A DNA stretch of 64,000 nucleotides from Leucosporidium creatinivorum. Its lineage: Eukaryota; Basidiomycota; Microbotryomycetes; Leucosporidiales; Leucosporidiaceae. The notes beneath the pieces were generated by a model, which saw only the letters and a list, made by a program, of their open reading frames with translations, was not told the DNA's origin and did no database searches. Positions 15,601-27,548 of the stretch are shown piece by piece. Made by a program: the position numbers and the translations under genes. The DNA lies in the NCBI GenBank assembly GCA_001600635.1, contig BCKL01000017.1, forward strand, positions 328,003 to 392,002. Direction: 5' to 3'. Each line of letters starts with the position of its first letter. Position 1 is the first letter of the stretch.

Positions 15601-18600
15601 GCGTTCGATGCCGAGCGGCTTTGGGACGATGACGGGCTCCTTGCCTCCTCCTTGCTTCGTGAGTTGCTCCCGTACGATCTTCTCGGCCTCCTCGCGCTGG
15701 TTGCGAGAGTAGCGAGGGAAGTAGGGGTTGACCTCGGCGAAGCACTCGGGCTTGAGCGTGTAGGTCCCTTGGTCGGCGGTTCCGACGGGGTGCTTGAAGG
15801 TCGAGACGTCGGCGAGGATGCGAGTGAGAGCTGGATCGTCGGCGAACTTTTCCGAGACGCGGCGCATGAGGTCCGAGTAGGGGGAGGGACCGAGGCAGAG
15901 GTTGTGGATGAGCTCTCGGCGGAGAATGGCTTGGTCGGAGAGTCCACCGGCGTAGGTAGGGTCGGAGAGCATGATGAGGATGAAGTAGACCATTTCCTCG
16001 GCCATGGCCATGGCTTGCGCAGGCTCGAAAGCGGGATGGTCGGGGGAGGAAGGGGAGGCGAGCCAGTCGAGGAGCTGGAAGCGGTCGAGAATGGCGACAA
16101 GGACGAGGGAGGGGTCGAGGATGACCATGGCGCTCTGGAGGAAGACGATGTCCTGGTCGTACGTGTTCTCGCGCAGGGAGTACTCCTTGTAATGCAGCTG
16201 TTGAGCACGCATGGCGAAGCCGTTGCGAACCCAGAGCCCGACGCGAACTTGAGCGACGAGGACGATGACTGTGCACAGAGTGAGCAGGATCAGCGATCAG
16301 ATCTCGCGTTGGAGCTCTGCAGTCGCAAGCTCACCTCGTAGCGGGTGATCCATCGAAGCCAAGAACACGAGCTGTCCCTGCCTCCCGAGCGCGATCTGGC
16401 TCAGACTGTTGACACCAATCGGCTCCAGCGCGCTCTGGTCGAGAGCGTTGACATTCTTGACCATCTCGGCGAACAGCCATGCGAGAGGGTGATGGAACGA
16501 GATGGGCTTGCTGGCGACGTCAAAGTCGGCGAGTTGGTAGGTCGCTCCTCCAAAGGTGACGGCGTGGAAGGCGGCCTTGCTTCCTCCGCTCATGCGAGCG
16601 AGGAGTGCGCTGAGTCCTCGAGCGAGTTGCAGAGGCGTAGCGAGCTGGTAAGCCTCGCCGAACGAGCGGCAGATCTTGCCGAGCTGGATGGTGACGTTGA
16701 AGGCGATGACCCAGAGGTCCGACTCGTACTCGACATGTGTGTTGACCGCCCGAGTGTTGGGGTTCATCGAGGTGAAGAGGGCGAGGAAGGACGAGAAGTC
16801 CTCCATCAGCGTTGAGGACTCGCAGATGAGGGCTTGGACGGCGGGGGAGGAGATGAGGTGGTTGAGGTCGGAGAAGACTTGGAAGTAACGCTTCTGCTTG
16901 AAGGCGGGGGATTCGGGGTCGATGCGTCGAATGGTGGGGTTGGGCGGAAGGACGAGGTGCTTCTTGCCCGAGGGGTGGGAGGAGTCGAGTTGCTCGGTAA
17001 AGAAGGCGAAGAGGATGGCGATGAGGTGGGAGAGGAAGTGGTGTTGCGAGACGAGGTAGGCCGAGACAGAGGGGACGGTGAAGATCTGGACGCCGAAGAA
17101 GATGATCGAGTTCTCGGGCTCGCGGTCGGTGAGGAGGTAGGCTTCGGCGACTTGGGAGTAGGTCTGAGCGAACTGGACGCCTGTTGGAGAGGGGGAGGTG
17201 AGAGACGAGGAGAGGGTCGGCTTGCACTCTTCGAGTGAGAGCTCGGCGAGGAAGGGCTGCGACTCACTCAGCTCCATCTTGACCTCTGCGCTAACGCCGA
17301 GCAGCGTCACAAACACCTCCGCTAATCCTTTCCTCGCCTCTTTCCACAGCTTAGCATCGCTCTGCACCAGCATCTGGAACCTGCTCGTCGGCGCTCCCTG
17401 CTCCCCCGTCGCTCCCTTCCAAGGCGCCAACAGCACCTCACTGACCACCTGACTCAACACTCCACCCTCCTCACCGACCCTCACATCACAAAGGTCCCTC
17501 AGCATTCCCACCAACTCGCCCACCACCCCTTCGGCGAACGTCTCCCTCGCCGTTCGGACCGTCACTCCCAACTCAATCGCCGCAATCAGCTTGGTCACCG
17601 CCAACAGCTGAGCAGGATCCGACGAGATGTAGATGACGTCCCTGCCGTGGGTGTCGACCCTCTGTGCGACCTCTGCGGCTGCTTGACGGGAGACGCCGGT
17701 GGCTCGGTTGACTTGGTCGATGACTTGGGAGAAGGAGTGCTTTTCGTCGTTCCACAGGATGACGGCCCAGGGGCCGGCGGGCTCGGAGGGAGGTGCGGTG
17801 GGAGCGTCGGTGAGGGAGGGAACGGGGGAGGTCTCGCGAGCTTTGCCTCGCGAGGTGGAGGAGATGTAGTTGGGAGGAGAGGCGGCGCGGAGGGTGGAGG
17901 GGGAAGAAGGGGCGTCGGTTTGCATGGCGGAGGCGGCGAAGGGGTCGAATGGGGCTGCCGAGGTGGAAGTGGAGGGTTGCGGGATGAGGGGAGAGGACTC
18001 GGCCGAAGTGGACGAGGAGCCGGGCACCGAGGGGGAGGAAAGGGAGAGGTGGGGAGTGGTTTCCTGCTCGGGACTAGGAGCGGCGACGGCCTGCATGATA
18101 TCCTCGACCGATTTGGGCGGTTCCCTAACGTCCGGACTGTCCTGCAGCACCTCAATCATCCAGTCGACGAGGACCTCCAACCGCTCCTTGACCGTCCCCT
18201 TCAGCGCTAACACCTCAGCGCTCTCCACTTTATCCTCTCCCATCTCCAATACCGAATGCCACCGACATCCACCCTCTACGCCCTCCTTGAACGCCTCAGC
18301 ATCACCACAATCGCAGCAGCCCGCTCCAACTCCGGCGTGCACGCTCATCGTAACGTCATGCCGCTCCTTGGCGTGACTACTCCCATGGTAGCACTTGCTA
18401 CAGAGCACGCAGGTGGCGTCCAACGTGCAATCCCTACAGCGGTAGACCGACTCCCCGGGGCGAAAGACATGGCCGCAGACCTTGCCCCTCCTACTCTCAC
18501 TGTACTCGCCGCCTACGCGATCTCCTTGCGCTGAGCTGAGCGTCCAGTCGTCGGTGACGTCGGCTAGAGCTGGTGCTGTAGCTTGGTCGGGAAAGAGGAG

Positions 18601-18810
18601 CGAGCGGAAGGGGGAGGAAGGGTCCAAGGCGTAAGAGTACAGAGCCGCTTTGAGGTGAGTGCGACTGGAGGGAGTTGTAAGAGAGTAAGAGGAGGGGAGT
18701 GCCAGCGAGTCGATGTAGGCTGGTAGCGAGGCCGAGTCGACGCTGAGAGCGTTGCTAAGGGGAGGAAAGGGAGGCGCTGGCGGCAGCGAAGGCCGCGGTC
18801 GGCGGAGCAT
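12668..18810 (-). CDS. UBR1: UBR1-type N-recognin E3 ubiquitin ligase
   Basis: Recognises destabilising N-terminal residues and ubiquitinates the protein (N-degron pathway); cytosolic/nuclear. Exon 1 (18810-16337) carries the UBR box: 'CGHVFRPGESVYRCRDCTLD', then CCDCGDAEAF. After a disordered linker comes a ClpS-like domain, 'VILWNDEKHSFSQVIDQVNR', for bulky hydrophobic N-termini. The second large exon contains 'VLVAQVRVGLWVRNG', the RING-H2 (CIVCQDEL, 'SACGHMMHLACFDTYYKSIE', FICPLCKSLGNVLLP) and the Cys/His-rich C-terminal domain (CERCNQVPADPALC). The last small exons give 'YTDKGTFSTPPYLDSHGEVD' and FPQFLHPGRYDEIRKTW, ending DHGGWSSL-stop, the usual UBR1 C terminus. About 1,930 residues, normal for the family. 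Antisense frames across this gene are long but are GC-bias shadows. Confidence 0.95.
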
Positions 18811-18812
18811 AT

Positions 18813-18867
18813 CTGTAGGGGTACAGGCTTAGCTCTGAGCTCTAGAGAGTGCTGCAGCTGAGCTTAC
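18813..18867 (-). other. Probable 5'-UTR intron of the UBR1-like gene
   Basis: On the minus strand a good donor (GTAAGCTC) is followed 55 bases later by CCCCTACAG, two bases before the ATG at 18810. CTGAG and CTAAG candidates for the branch site lie between. It would place an intron in the leader immediately before the start. Confidence 0.55.
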
Positions 18868-19518
18868 CGTGTTGTAGCTGAGGAATCGCAGTTGTGGCGA
18901 AGGGAGAGAGATGAAACGCGAGCTGACATCGCTTCCGCGCGAATACATAGCAACAAGCTGTGAGTGAGCCAAGTAGCTCTGCTCATAGCTTCTGATCAAT
19001 CCGCAGCTTGCTGGCTCCCAGCCAAGTCCCTTTCAATCCTCGCCGACCCCTGCTCGGCGCCGAACGACCTTCGCCTCAGTTCTGAGGTCGCTTTTCACTA
19101 GGTGTTGCTCTGCAGGCTCACCATATCTCTCAGAATTGAAAGAGTATTCTGCTGCTGCTGCACCGAGGGCCCAAGATGCCTCGCTCGGTCCACAGCCCTT
19201 TCAGTCGCCTCGGACGCCATCGCCGAGCTGCTTCCTCGAGCCGGGTGCCGTTTGGTCGGCTTCAGGCAAGAGGATCTGCCTTGGAATTCACAGAGCCGGC
19301 GAGATCGCTTCTCGTAGCCCTCTACTCGCAAGAAAGACGTGCTCGCCTGACGACGTCACCTCCCCTTCGCTCAACACCATCGGCATCTCCGCCTGGCAGC
19401 GCATCAAGCACAGAGAAACGGCAAAATGGAGTACAGCACGATCTACAATGGACTGCTCTTGTCGGGGTGTAGTGAAGTCGTAAGCGTGTATGGCGGTGCG
19501 AGCTCGAGTGGGGCCGCT
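18868..19518. other. Intergenic upstream of UBR1 / downstream of the I9 inhibitor
   Basis: About 650 bases of promoter for the UBR1-like gene plus the 3' flank of the inhibitor gene. CGCCGA elements cluster at about 19030-19070 (CTCGCCGACCC...GCTCGGCGCCGAACG). No gene recognised. Confidence 0.4.
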
Positions 19519-19940
19519 TCACTGCGTCGTCACCTCTCCGTCGGCCTCTACTCGATGTACTGGATCAGCTGGAGTGCCAGAGCAGCGAGAGATACACAAC
19601 AAACGTACCAACATATTTGACGGCATCGTTCGACTCGAGCTCCTTCTTCAAGTCGTCCGAGAAGGATCCAGCGAACCCACGGAGCGAGCGGCCTTCGTAG
19701 CGGTGCTTGATGCTGTAGGATGATGTGCAGCGCGTCAGCAGGAGCGCAGAGTATAGCTAAGTACGCTACAACTCACGATCCGCCCGAGGACTCGACCTTG
19801 GATGCGAGCGACGAGATGTGGTCGTCTGTAGCCTCTGCGTGATCCTTCTCGGACTTGAAGACGACCTGTAGGATGTTGGAGCGTTAGTACAGATCTACCG
19901 GCGAATTTGGAGGACTCGCGATGTAGGCGTTGTTGGACAT
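19519..19940 (-). CDS. Peptidase inhibitor I9 family protein (yeast proteinase B inhibitor 2-like)
   Basis: Small cytosolic/vacuolar inhibitor resembling a free subtilisin propeptide. Four exons give about 80 residues: MSNNAYI, VVFKSEKDHAEATDDHISSL, ASKVESSGGSIKHRYEGRSL, RGFAGSFSDDLKKELESNDA, VKYVEADGEVTTQ-stop. 'VESSGGSIKHRYE', 'GFAGSFSDDL' and the end 'YVEADGEVTTQ' are the family hallmarks, and the length matches free I9 inhibitors such as yeast PBI2. There is no signal peptide, so it is not a protease precursor. The first intron appears to start with GC rather than GT (ATC|GCGAGT...CCTACAG|GTC); no GT donor nearby keeps the frame. The third intron ends TCGAGTAG|AG, which restores GAG (Glu). 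The likely partner is a vacuolar subtilisin-type protease. Confidence 0.85.
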
Positions 19941-20904
19941 GGTGGATTAGAGCTGAAGTGGCGGAAGGCAGAGAGGTGGGGCCGGATTTCCTGAGCTGTT
20001 CATCGCGTAGAGTGTACTTCAAGAGTCGGTGCAGAGAGCGCAGAGCACTAAGGTGTATTATGGTGGTTTTTGATTGAGCGCCTCGCTTACTGTAGCTATC
20101 CCCACCCTGCTCGGCGCACCATGTACCCCTCGGCGCAGGCAGTTGGCGGCGGCTTCTGCGCCTTTACAGGGTTTAGCAGCTTCATGATCCAGTGGGAACA
20201 GCCTTCACTTCCCGATCAAGGGCTCGCGGATTCGCGCAACGTCTCTAGCCTTCCTGAGGCGATAGTCTTTATGTGAGCGACATCGCCGAACTCGCTCCAA
20301 CAGCTCCGGCCCCCTTGTCTGCCGTCTTCAGGATGCTCCGAGTCTCGTGCTTAGCAAACATTGTGTGTGCCTCGATGCTCTCGCACTCTACAGCCCCGTA
20401 AATCGCCTCACTGGCCGTTTAGCCGGTGTCCCCACCTTCGCCGAGCATCTCCTTCGCCCAGCTGCACCGAGACTACACGAAGCAAGCGGTCAAACTCAGT
20501 CTCTGAGGCCCATTCTGGATTCGCCGAAATTATCTCCGAAGGTGCCACTTTGCTTCCATCGCGAAAGAAGGGCGCAAAAAAGGCGGGGCGCCTCCCGAGC
20601 TCGGTTTTCGGTGAAGGCGGGAAGGGATGGCTGTAGGCAGAGGAAAAGCTACAGAGTCAGATCAGTTACAGCCGAGTTGTGAGATACACGGCTGAGCTCT
20701 GCACCCTTTGACTTGCACCTGAAGACGTCCCTGACACTAGCTCGTCGAAGCTCCAAGCGGCAAGTCGACCTGCTCCCTCGGCTTGCTCTCCACCACTTCG
20801 CCTCGTTTCTCGTCTCTCGTCTCTCTGCGTATCGTACATATCAAGCTACAGGACCAACCGGCTACTAGGGATCCTAGGCGTGTACCTCGCTACAGAGGCC
20901 TACA
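19941..20904. other. Intergenic, no gene recognised
   Basis: Nearly 1 kb. It contains the promoter of the I9 gene on its left side and several sense CTACAG motifs (about 20390, 20648, 20845, 20889). Short open frames have neither conserved motifs nor the intron signals seen in real genes here. Confidence 0.4.
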
Positions 20905-21184
20905 ATGTCTACCCCGCTGCTAGTAGGCGCAGCTTCGAGCCTGCTAGGCGGTCACCTCAAACCGGACGAGGCCGTCATCCCCCTGGCCAGTGGCAGGGAC
21001 TGGTGGGCTTGGTGGACGGTATGGCTCGGTGTTTGCTTGCTAGGTGAGTCCTCGAGCGCTGAGCTGTAGGAGATCAGGAAGCCGTAGCGATGAAGGGCTA
21101 GGCGACGAAGGGGGGGAAAACTCGTGGACGGGTAATGAGCGAGCTACAGAGCTTGTAACAGCGAGAGGAGCTGGCAGGTGGTAG
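20905..21184 (+). CDS. Doubtful microgene: candidate two-exon small membrane-like protein
   Basis: An ATG at 20905 opens 46 codons (MSTPLLVGAASSLLGGHLKP ... RDWWAWWTVWLGVCLLG) ending exactly at a strong donor (GTGAGTCC at 21044). An acceptor GGGCTAG ending at 21101 would restore the frame for another 26 codons to a TAG at 21182-21184, giving about 75 residues. The Trp-rich hydrophobic stretch could be a membrane segment. I recognise no family, and alternative acceptors exist. The evidence is the open frame, the donor and the CTACAG-containing leader only. Confidence 0.25.
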
Positions 21185-21860
21185 TGATCACCTACAGCTG
21201 GCTTCACTTTGCTGGGCGGCTACTCCCGAGATTAGCGACGAGCTTCGCTGCCTCGGAGGACGGCTCAGGATGCGCGTCTTCTTCGAGTCCAAGCTAGCGA
21301 TTTAGAGGGCCTAGGAGCGCACAGAGGGTCCGATGAGGTGCACAGGACCACCGTGTACTTCTTTAGACTGCATCAGAAGAGCCGCTTGCTCTTCGGCGTC
21401 CGCAGCGCAATCCCGTGCGGGAGCGGAATGGCGACGATGGGGGCTCGGTCGTTGGCCATTGTCCGTTTGTCTGCAGATGTAGACGAGCGGCCTCGACCTG
21501 TCTACGAGGGTGTCCATCTCCTCTGCACTCCTTTCCTGCCTCTGCTTTCAGCTGGTCCATTCGCCTTGTTCAATCCGCTGACTCGATGCCTCCCGCAACC
21601 TCTCAACAGCCTGGCTCGGTAACCCAACGCCAGCCTCGTTCCGCACCCACCTCACCTCCCTATCATTCTACACCCATCTTCGTCGGCTCTCCTCGCCCTC
21701 CAGAGTCCCCGCTTCGACCTCGCCGACCAAGCCCGCCCCGAACGCCAAACCGACCGACAATGCACCTTCGCATGTCCTCTCCTTCAGCAATCGCATCTCG
21801 CTCTCGGTGCGGACGCCACCTTACACACTTCGGTCCTACTTCTTCTTCTCTATCGTCATT
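21185..21860. other. 5' flank of the coiled-coil gene
   Basis: About 680 bases before the ATG at 21861. Open frames pass through the right half in more than one reading frame, but they lack motifs. I treat the stretch as promoter and leader. Confidence 0.4.
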
Positions 21861-24777
21861 ATGTCGTCCCCCCCGCCGCCTTCACTCGACGCCGCCCTCT
21901 CATCGGCTAAGGCTCAGCGCACTGCTCGCGCAGCCGGTCGTGCTGTCGATGAGGAAGGTGGTGAAGCTCCTTTGGCCGCCGAGAAGGCCGAGCAGGAGAT
22001 CTGGGTCGGAGCCTTCGGGCGTTGGTACTCTTGGAAGGGCTGGAGTCAGCAGGGCGAGGAGGGTGAGGAGGAGGAGAGGAGAGGAAGGTTGAGCAGGGGA
22101 GTAAAGGGTATGGAGCGCGAGGATCATCTGGCTGTCGCCGAGACTAGTACTGGTGAGTTCTCAGCCGAAGTGGAAACGACCTTTCGCCGAGCCAGGCCGA
22201 AAGTGACGAGGCGCTGACTTCCTTCTCACCGCAGTCGAACCTGAACCCTCCACCCCTACCACCACCGATCCCGCCGACTCAAACGAACCGCCTCTCTCCC
22301 CCACCTCCCGCTCCTCTGCGGCCGCCGCCACCACGAACCGCAACCCTCGCTCCAACAAGCGAGTCTTCCGCGCCGGCCAACGTCGTGCATCGCCCAACTC
22401 TCTCGCTCGCCTACGCTCCAAGACCGAATCAACCAATACCACCGCCAACACCTCGACCAATCCCTCGACCGCTTCCTCCGCCTGCGCCACTTCTCCCTCC
22501 GGCTCGGTCGAAGGGCAGCATTCCAAAGCTGCGAGCGAGGATTGGGACGCTACGGTTAGAGAAGCGGCAGCAGCGGGGAAAGGACATCCCCCGCTGCCTG
22601 GTCATTTCGATTTGCGAGGTTCGGGTTCAGGTTCGGGCGGCGAGGGAGAAGGAGGAGATGGCGCGACTACCACTACTACCAGTATCAACGAGGACGACGA
22701 TCCGGTCCTCGTGGAGCTCAAGATGCAAGTCGAGGAGCTCAAGACCGCTACCGCCGAGAATGAGACGCGGCTGCAGGACGAGCTGGAGGTTCTGCGGGGC
22801 AAGAAGAAGGAGGAGGATCAGTTCCGGGCGGAGTTGAAGGCTAAGACTAAGGTGTTGGAGGAGCAGAAGCGGGTCGCCGATTTGAGGAGGGTGGAGGCGG
22901 AGAGGGAGCTGGGGGAGCGGAGGTCGGCGATGAGGGGCGTGCAGGAGAGGGTGGAGAGGGTTAAGACTGAGATTGGGAAGATTGAGAAGAAGGAGATGGA
23001 GGTCGAGGAGAAGAAGGAGAAGAAGAAGAGGGATCGGAAGGAGAGGGAGAAGAAGCTGAGGGAGGACGTCGGCAAGAAGAAGGAGGAGTTGAAGGGGGTC
23101 GAGGAGGGCGTCGAGGAGCTGTTGGAGAAGGTTCGAGGGTTGGAGCGGAGCGTGGAGAGCAAGAGGGAGGTGTTAATGAACAAGAGGAACGACATGACGG
23201 CGAGGAGCATGGGATTCGGCGCCTACGGCGGAGGAATGCCGGGCGGAATGGGCATGGCGGGCGGCGCTCAGGCGTTCAGGAGGACTCCTGGACCTCTCTC
23301 GGCGCCCTTCGGTCACATGCACGGCATGACGGGACCCGGCAACAACTCTCGCCCTTCCTCCATTCGCTCTGGCTACGGCGGCAACCAGGCCTACGCCTCC
23401 GCCCCTTCCTCCCCCATTCTCGCCGCTCACCCCGGTCCCGTCTCCCCTCTCGACGACAACGCCTCCTACTCCGATGCTGCCACCAAGTTCTACGGCGGCG
23501 CCTTCGCTCCCGAGCCCTACCGCTCCAGCGCCAATCACTCGCAGCAGGGCTTCCTCGAGCATCGCCTTCAGCACCGTCGCGCAGAGCAGCTCGTCGACGG
23601 TCTCATTCAGCCTACCAACCTCACCTCGACTCTCCCTTCCGCCGACGACATCCCCACCTCGTTCCTCCCCTTCGATTTCGACGCCCACGACCTCAGCCCC
23701 TTCGGTCCTGGCTCTTCCAGTCGCCCTTCCTCCCTCTACGCCCACGACGACGTCAACGGCACCGGCTCGGGAGCCACTCGTGGTCGTCCTCAGCTCGCCC
23801 TCCCGCTGCAGTACCTCGACTCGGGCCTACTCGCTTCGTCCGAGTCGCCAGGTCTCGAGGGTCCGCTCTCGCCCATGACGCCGCATCAGACGAGCCTCAT
23901 TCCCAGTCAGCTGTTCCAGATGCTCGACGAGGATGAGGAGGATGAGTTTGTCATGCCCGATAGCCCTACTTTCGGCGCTGGCAACCGAGACGAGTGGAAG
24001 GGCTTGGGATTGGACGTGCAGGACGATGGGGATATGATGGCGACGCTCAAGGGCACGAGGAGTGCGAGTGGAAGTGCGGGAGGCAGTGCGGGAGGAAGCA
24101 AGGAGGGCAGCGAGGCTGGATCGGATGGACGCAGGAGGGACGACTCGCTTTCGCCTCGCATTCTTTCGCCCATCTCGCCCGTCTCGACTCATTCCCACCA
24201 CTCCGACACGACTTCTCCTCGTCCTCACCCTTCCCTCCTCTCCACCAACTCGCTCACCGCGTCAGCCGAGACTGCCTCTCCTTCGCCTACCTCCGCTGTC
24301 GTGCCCCCTTCCTTTAGCCCCTGGGACTCGAACGACCAGCTGCTCTCCCACCGCCTCTCGCCTCAGCAGGAGGACGACCTCCCTCGCGCCGGACTGTCCC
24401 TCAACCCCGACGCCAAAGCCTTCGCCTTCCAACCTCGCGCCTCGCCCACCTCGACGCTCCCTCCGTCCGCTCTCGGTCACGGCGTTCGCTCAGCCTCGTC
24501 GTCGTCGTCCAACGGTGGAGCCGCCTCGCCCACGACCGGCGCCTTCAATTCGGTGATCGGCCCTCCCGTCAAGTCGCGCATGGAGTTCTCCTCGACCAAC
24601 GGCACCGCCTCGGCTCATCCTCTCGGCCATGCTACCACGGCGAGCGGGTCGAGGTTCGACTTCAACAATTGGCAGAAGGCCCCCTCGCCCGTCGTCGCTT
24701 CGGCGACTTCGGCCGTCCCCTCGGCGTCGGCGTTCGACCCCTTCAATGACGAGCTGCTGGGACCTCTGAGGAAGTAG
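21861..24777 (+). CDS. Large coiled-coil protein with disordered Ser/Pro-rich C-terminal half; function unknown
   Basis: Two exons, 21861-22152 and 22236-24777, joined in frame (TST|VEPEPS). About 944 residues. The N-terminal part contains 'WVGAFGRWYSWKGWSQQG', then basic/Ser-rich sequence. A long coiled coil follows (about 22690-23190): runs such as 'EELKTATAENETRLQDELEV' and then very Lys/Glu-rich repeats (EKKEMEVEEKKEKKKRDRK) with heptad spacing. The rest is Gly/Met (GGGMPGGMGMAGG) and Ser/Pro/His-rich, with an acidic patch 'MLDEDEEDEFVMPDS', ending NDELLGPLRK-stop. No catalytic or known binding domain is visible. A cytoskeletal or scaffold role is possible but unsupported. Reading-frame call is secure because of length and codon bias. 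Confidence 0.75.
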
Positions 24778-25105
24778 AGATAGATGGGGGAGATTATAGG
24801 GTTTATAGCGTGTTTGGCCGGGGAATCGAGAACGATTTGACCCGATGAGTCGCTGCTTTCACCGAAGAGACCTGCGAACGCTCGGCGACTCACGGTCTCG
24901 CTCGCGCTGACTTGCAGCTGATGGACCGCAGACAGAGAACCCGTGGAGTAGTGATAGCAAGTGCATAACCACTGCTATGAAAGAGGAGAGAAACCTAAAG
25001 CCCTAAAAATGATGAGAAGCTACCAAGAAGCTTGTAAATGCTCAGAAACGAAATGAACGGCGATCCCCCCTCCTGACCGGCCCCTTCCTAGCCAGGTCCT
25101 ACACA
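24778..25105. other. Convergent 3' flanks (coiled-coil gene / transporter gene)
   Basis: About 330 bases between two stops, with A/T-richer patches around 24970-25040 (CCCTAAAAATGATGAG) as expected for 3' ends. Nothing else seen. Confidence 0.4.
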
Positions 25106-27548
25106 CTAGACCTGCTCCTTGTGCGAGTCGTCGCTGGAGGCCTGCTTCTTGAGCTGCTCCTCCTTGTCGTAGCCGAGCTCCTCCTGCTCAGGCTTCTCCA
25201 TGGGGACAGAGGGCGAGATGGCCTTGGGGTTGAGGGCGAAGGCTCCGATGGGGATGAGGGTCGAGAGTAGAATGATTACCGAAGCAACAGTAAACTGGAT
25301 ACCACCGACTGTGACGGAGGAGAGAGAAGGTCAGCGCTCGGAGCGAAGCGGCATCGCCGAAAGCGTCGACGGACCTTGCTGGAGCGACTTGTAGATGCTT
25401 TTGTTGGCAACGAAGTCCTTGTCAATGACCTTGCCGAGCGTGGATGAGAGGACTGATGACGCAGGTCGGGTCAGCCTCGTTCTTACTCCCTCGCCGAGCG
25501 AACCGCCGAGACCCACCAGCATTCATCACCACGTAGGAGCTGAAGAGGAAAGCCATCACTGCGCCGAGAGGAGAGACATCCTTGGACTTGATGTTCATGG
25601 CGGTGAGAGTAGACTGGATGTAGGCGGCGAGGGAGACCTGCGATGTCGCCGAAGCCGAATCAGCCAACGAGGACTGGCAGAGTCACAGCTAGTGGCACTA
25701 TGTACGTCACCCGCTGCCCACCCAAACGAGATAGGAATGAAGCAGCCTGCGAGCTTCCAGGCGGTACCAACAGTGCGAGGCATCGTCCTGGTGAAGGCGG
25801 GCATGACCCAGACGATGTTAAGGGCGAGAGCATCGAGACGGAGCCAGGGCATAGGGGTGGGGACGTAGTCGCTGAGGAGGAAGACAGTGAGAGCGCCTAG
25901 GAGCTCTCCGAAATTGCTGCCGCCGACGATGACTGTGAGGAGCCCGAGTCAGCCCTCGGACAGTTGGGCCGAGCTGGAGACAAGCGACTCACTCTGCGAC
26001 CACGCCGAGGTGCCGAGGTAGCGCTTAGCAAAGGCGGGAGCGAGAGACGATTCGAGGAAGCGGTGAAGGTACAGAGCAACCGCGCTGTGAAGCAAATGTC
26101 AGCTCACAAGGAGGGGAGAGAGGAGTCGCCGAGCACTCACTAAGAGGTAAAGAGCCAGCAGAATGCACGCGAGCTAAAGATGATCTGTCCACCGAGGTAA
26201 ATCGACTTGAAGAAGAGAAGGAAGCCGCGACCGATTTGCTTGAAGTAGCTGCTCGAAGAAAAGCCGGGTCAGCAAGCTGCGCTAAAACTTGGGGACATGG
26301 GCGTTCTGCACCTCATCGCAACGGGATGAAGATCGCACAGGTCAGAGACAACTTACTTCTTGGACTCCCCAGCACGCTCAACAGCAGCAAGGGCGGGCTC
26401 GTCGCCGTCCGCCTCGTCGTGAACGGCACGAAGGGCGCCGATTCGAGTCCACAGGAGTCCACCAAGGCAGAAGAAGACAGGGGAGAGGAAGAAGCTGTAG
26501 TTGTTGCCAAACTTGGAGATAGCCGAGGAGGAGGCGAAAGCTCCAGCAGTTCCAGCGACCTCGTACAAAACGTGGACCGTGGCGTCCATTCTACGAAGCT
26601 TTCCAGGGTTGGCTCCAACTATGAGAGGTAGACAGGAAGAGTCAGTAGATGTCAGAGCTCACTTGACTATGCTGGAACTATGAGCCCTCAGACGCCCCAG
26701 CCTCGAGGCTCGGCGAACTCGAAGTGGCCGCGAAGGGGAGAGAACTCACTGATGTCGGCGGGGATGACTCGGCGGATGAGCTCCACCATTCCATACGCAA
26801 TACCAGCGAGACCCCAAATGGGGAAGATGGCATCGGCGTCCCAGGAGCCGTAGCTGGGTTTTTGCCCCGGCTCGCGAATGTGGCCTCCAGTAGCGGCGTC
26901 GACGATCATGAGGATGGAGGTGAAGAGCGCGAAAGCGACAACGGCTCCGGCGAGCACGGTACGAGTAGGGAGAACCTTGATGAGAGGAGCGATGAGAATG
27001 GCGCCGACACCTGGACGAGCCGAAGAAAGACCGGCGAGACTGTCAGCGTCGTATATGTCGGGTTGGATCGCCGCCCGTCCTCAAAAGACTCACATTGAGC
27101 CGCCTGGTTGACACCCTGAGCAGCTCCGAGCTTGGTGAAGGCGTTGGAAGCGTTGAAACGGTCGGTAGCGAGGGTGGTGATGGATCCGTTGCTGTTCAGG
27201 TTTCTGGTCAGCTCGTCTTCTCCCTACAGGTCGGGGCGAGCAGAATCACAAAAACTCGAGCCCGAGCTTGTAGAACATGATTCCGCCGATGTAGAAAGCT
27301 GCGGGCGGGGCAGGGTCAGCACGAGCGCCGAGCCGAAAGTCTCCGCCTCGCAGAACTCCACACTTACCGATGTTGCGCTTCTGGTCGCTGGTGTAGGCTG
27401 TTGTCAGGTCATCGAAGGGGATTTTGAGGGCATTCGGAGGGGCAAAAGGCGAGCGATGCGTGCGGCAAAGTCAGTTTGATTGCTCCTCCCACTTCGGCGC
27501 AGGCTCGGGAAGTCACTCACAGCGCCAGACCTCGGCAAAGTTGGTCAT
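25106..27548 (-). CDS. Fungal major-facilitator-like membrane transporter
   Basis: Multi-pass membrane protein read right to left from ATG 27548 (MTNFAEVWR) to a stop at 25106-25108 (SHKEQV). Exon products in order: 'RNIGFYIGGIMFYKLGLEF', SNGSITTLATDRFNAS, 'AFTKLGAAQGVNQAAQCVGA', 'VDAATGGHIREPGQKPSYGS', 'IPIWGLAGIAYGMVELIRRV'-like segment, 'RRMDATVHVLYEVAGTAGAF', 'SQIIVGGSNFGELLGALTVF', 'AAYIQSTLTAMNIKSKDVSP', then 'VASVIILLSTLIPIGAFAL'. These fit a conserved fungal MFS-type family with 11-12 membrane helices; the substrate is unknown. About ten short introns. The internal part 25392-25752 has a nearly identical inverted copy at 28684-29045. The cytosolic tail is charged (EKPEQEELGYDKEEQLKKQ). 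Confidence 0.8.

Noticed and set aside
14671-16341. Long open frames antisense to the UBR1-like gene (about 300 and 250 codons)
   Set aside because: The sense strand has UBR box, ClpS and RING motifs with correct splice sites. The antisense frames have no start context, motifs or intron structure and follow from GC-biased codons.
21415-22092. Open frame of about 225 codons overlapping the start of the coiled-coil gene
   Set aside because: It runs in another frame through exon 1 of a better supported gene and shows only Pro/Arg/Ser-rich low-complexity sequence.
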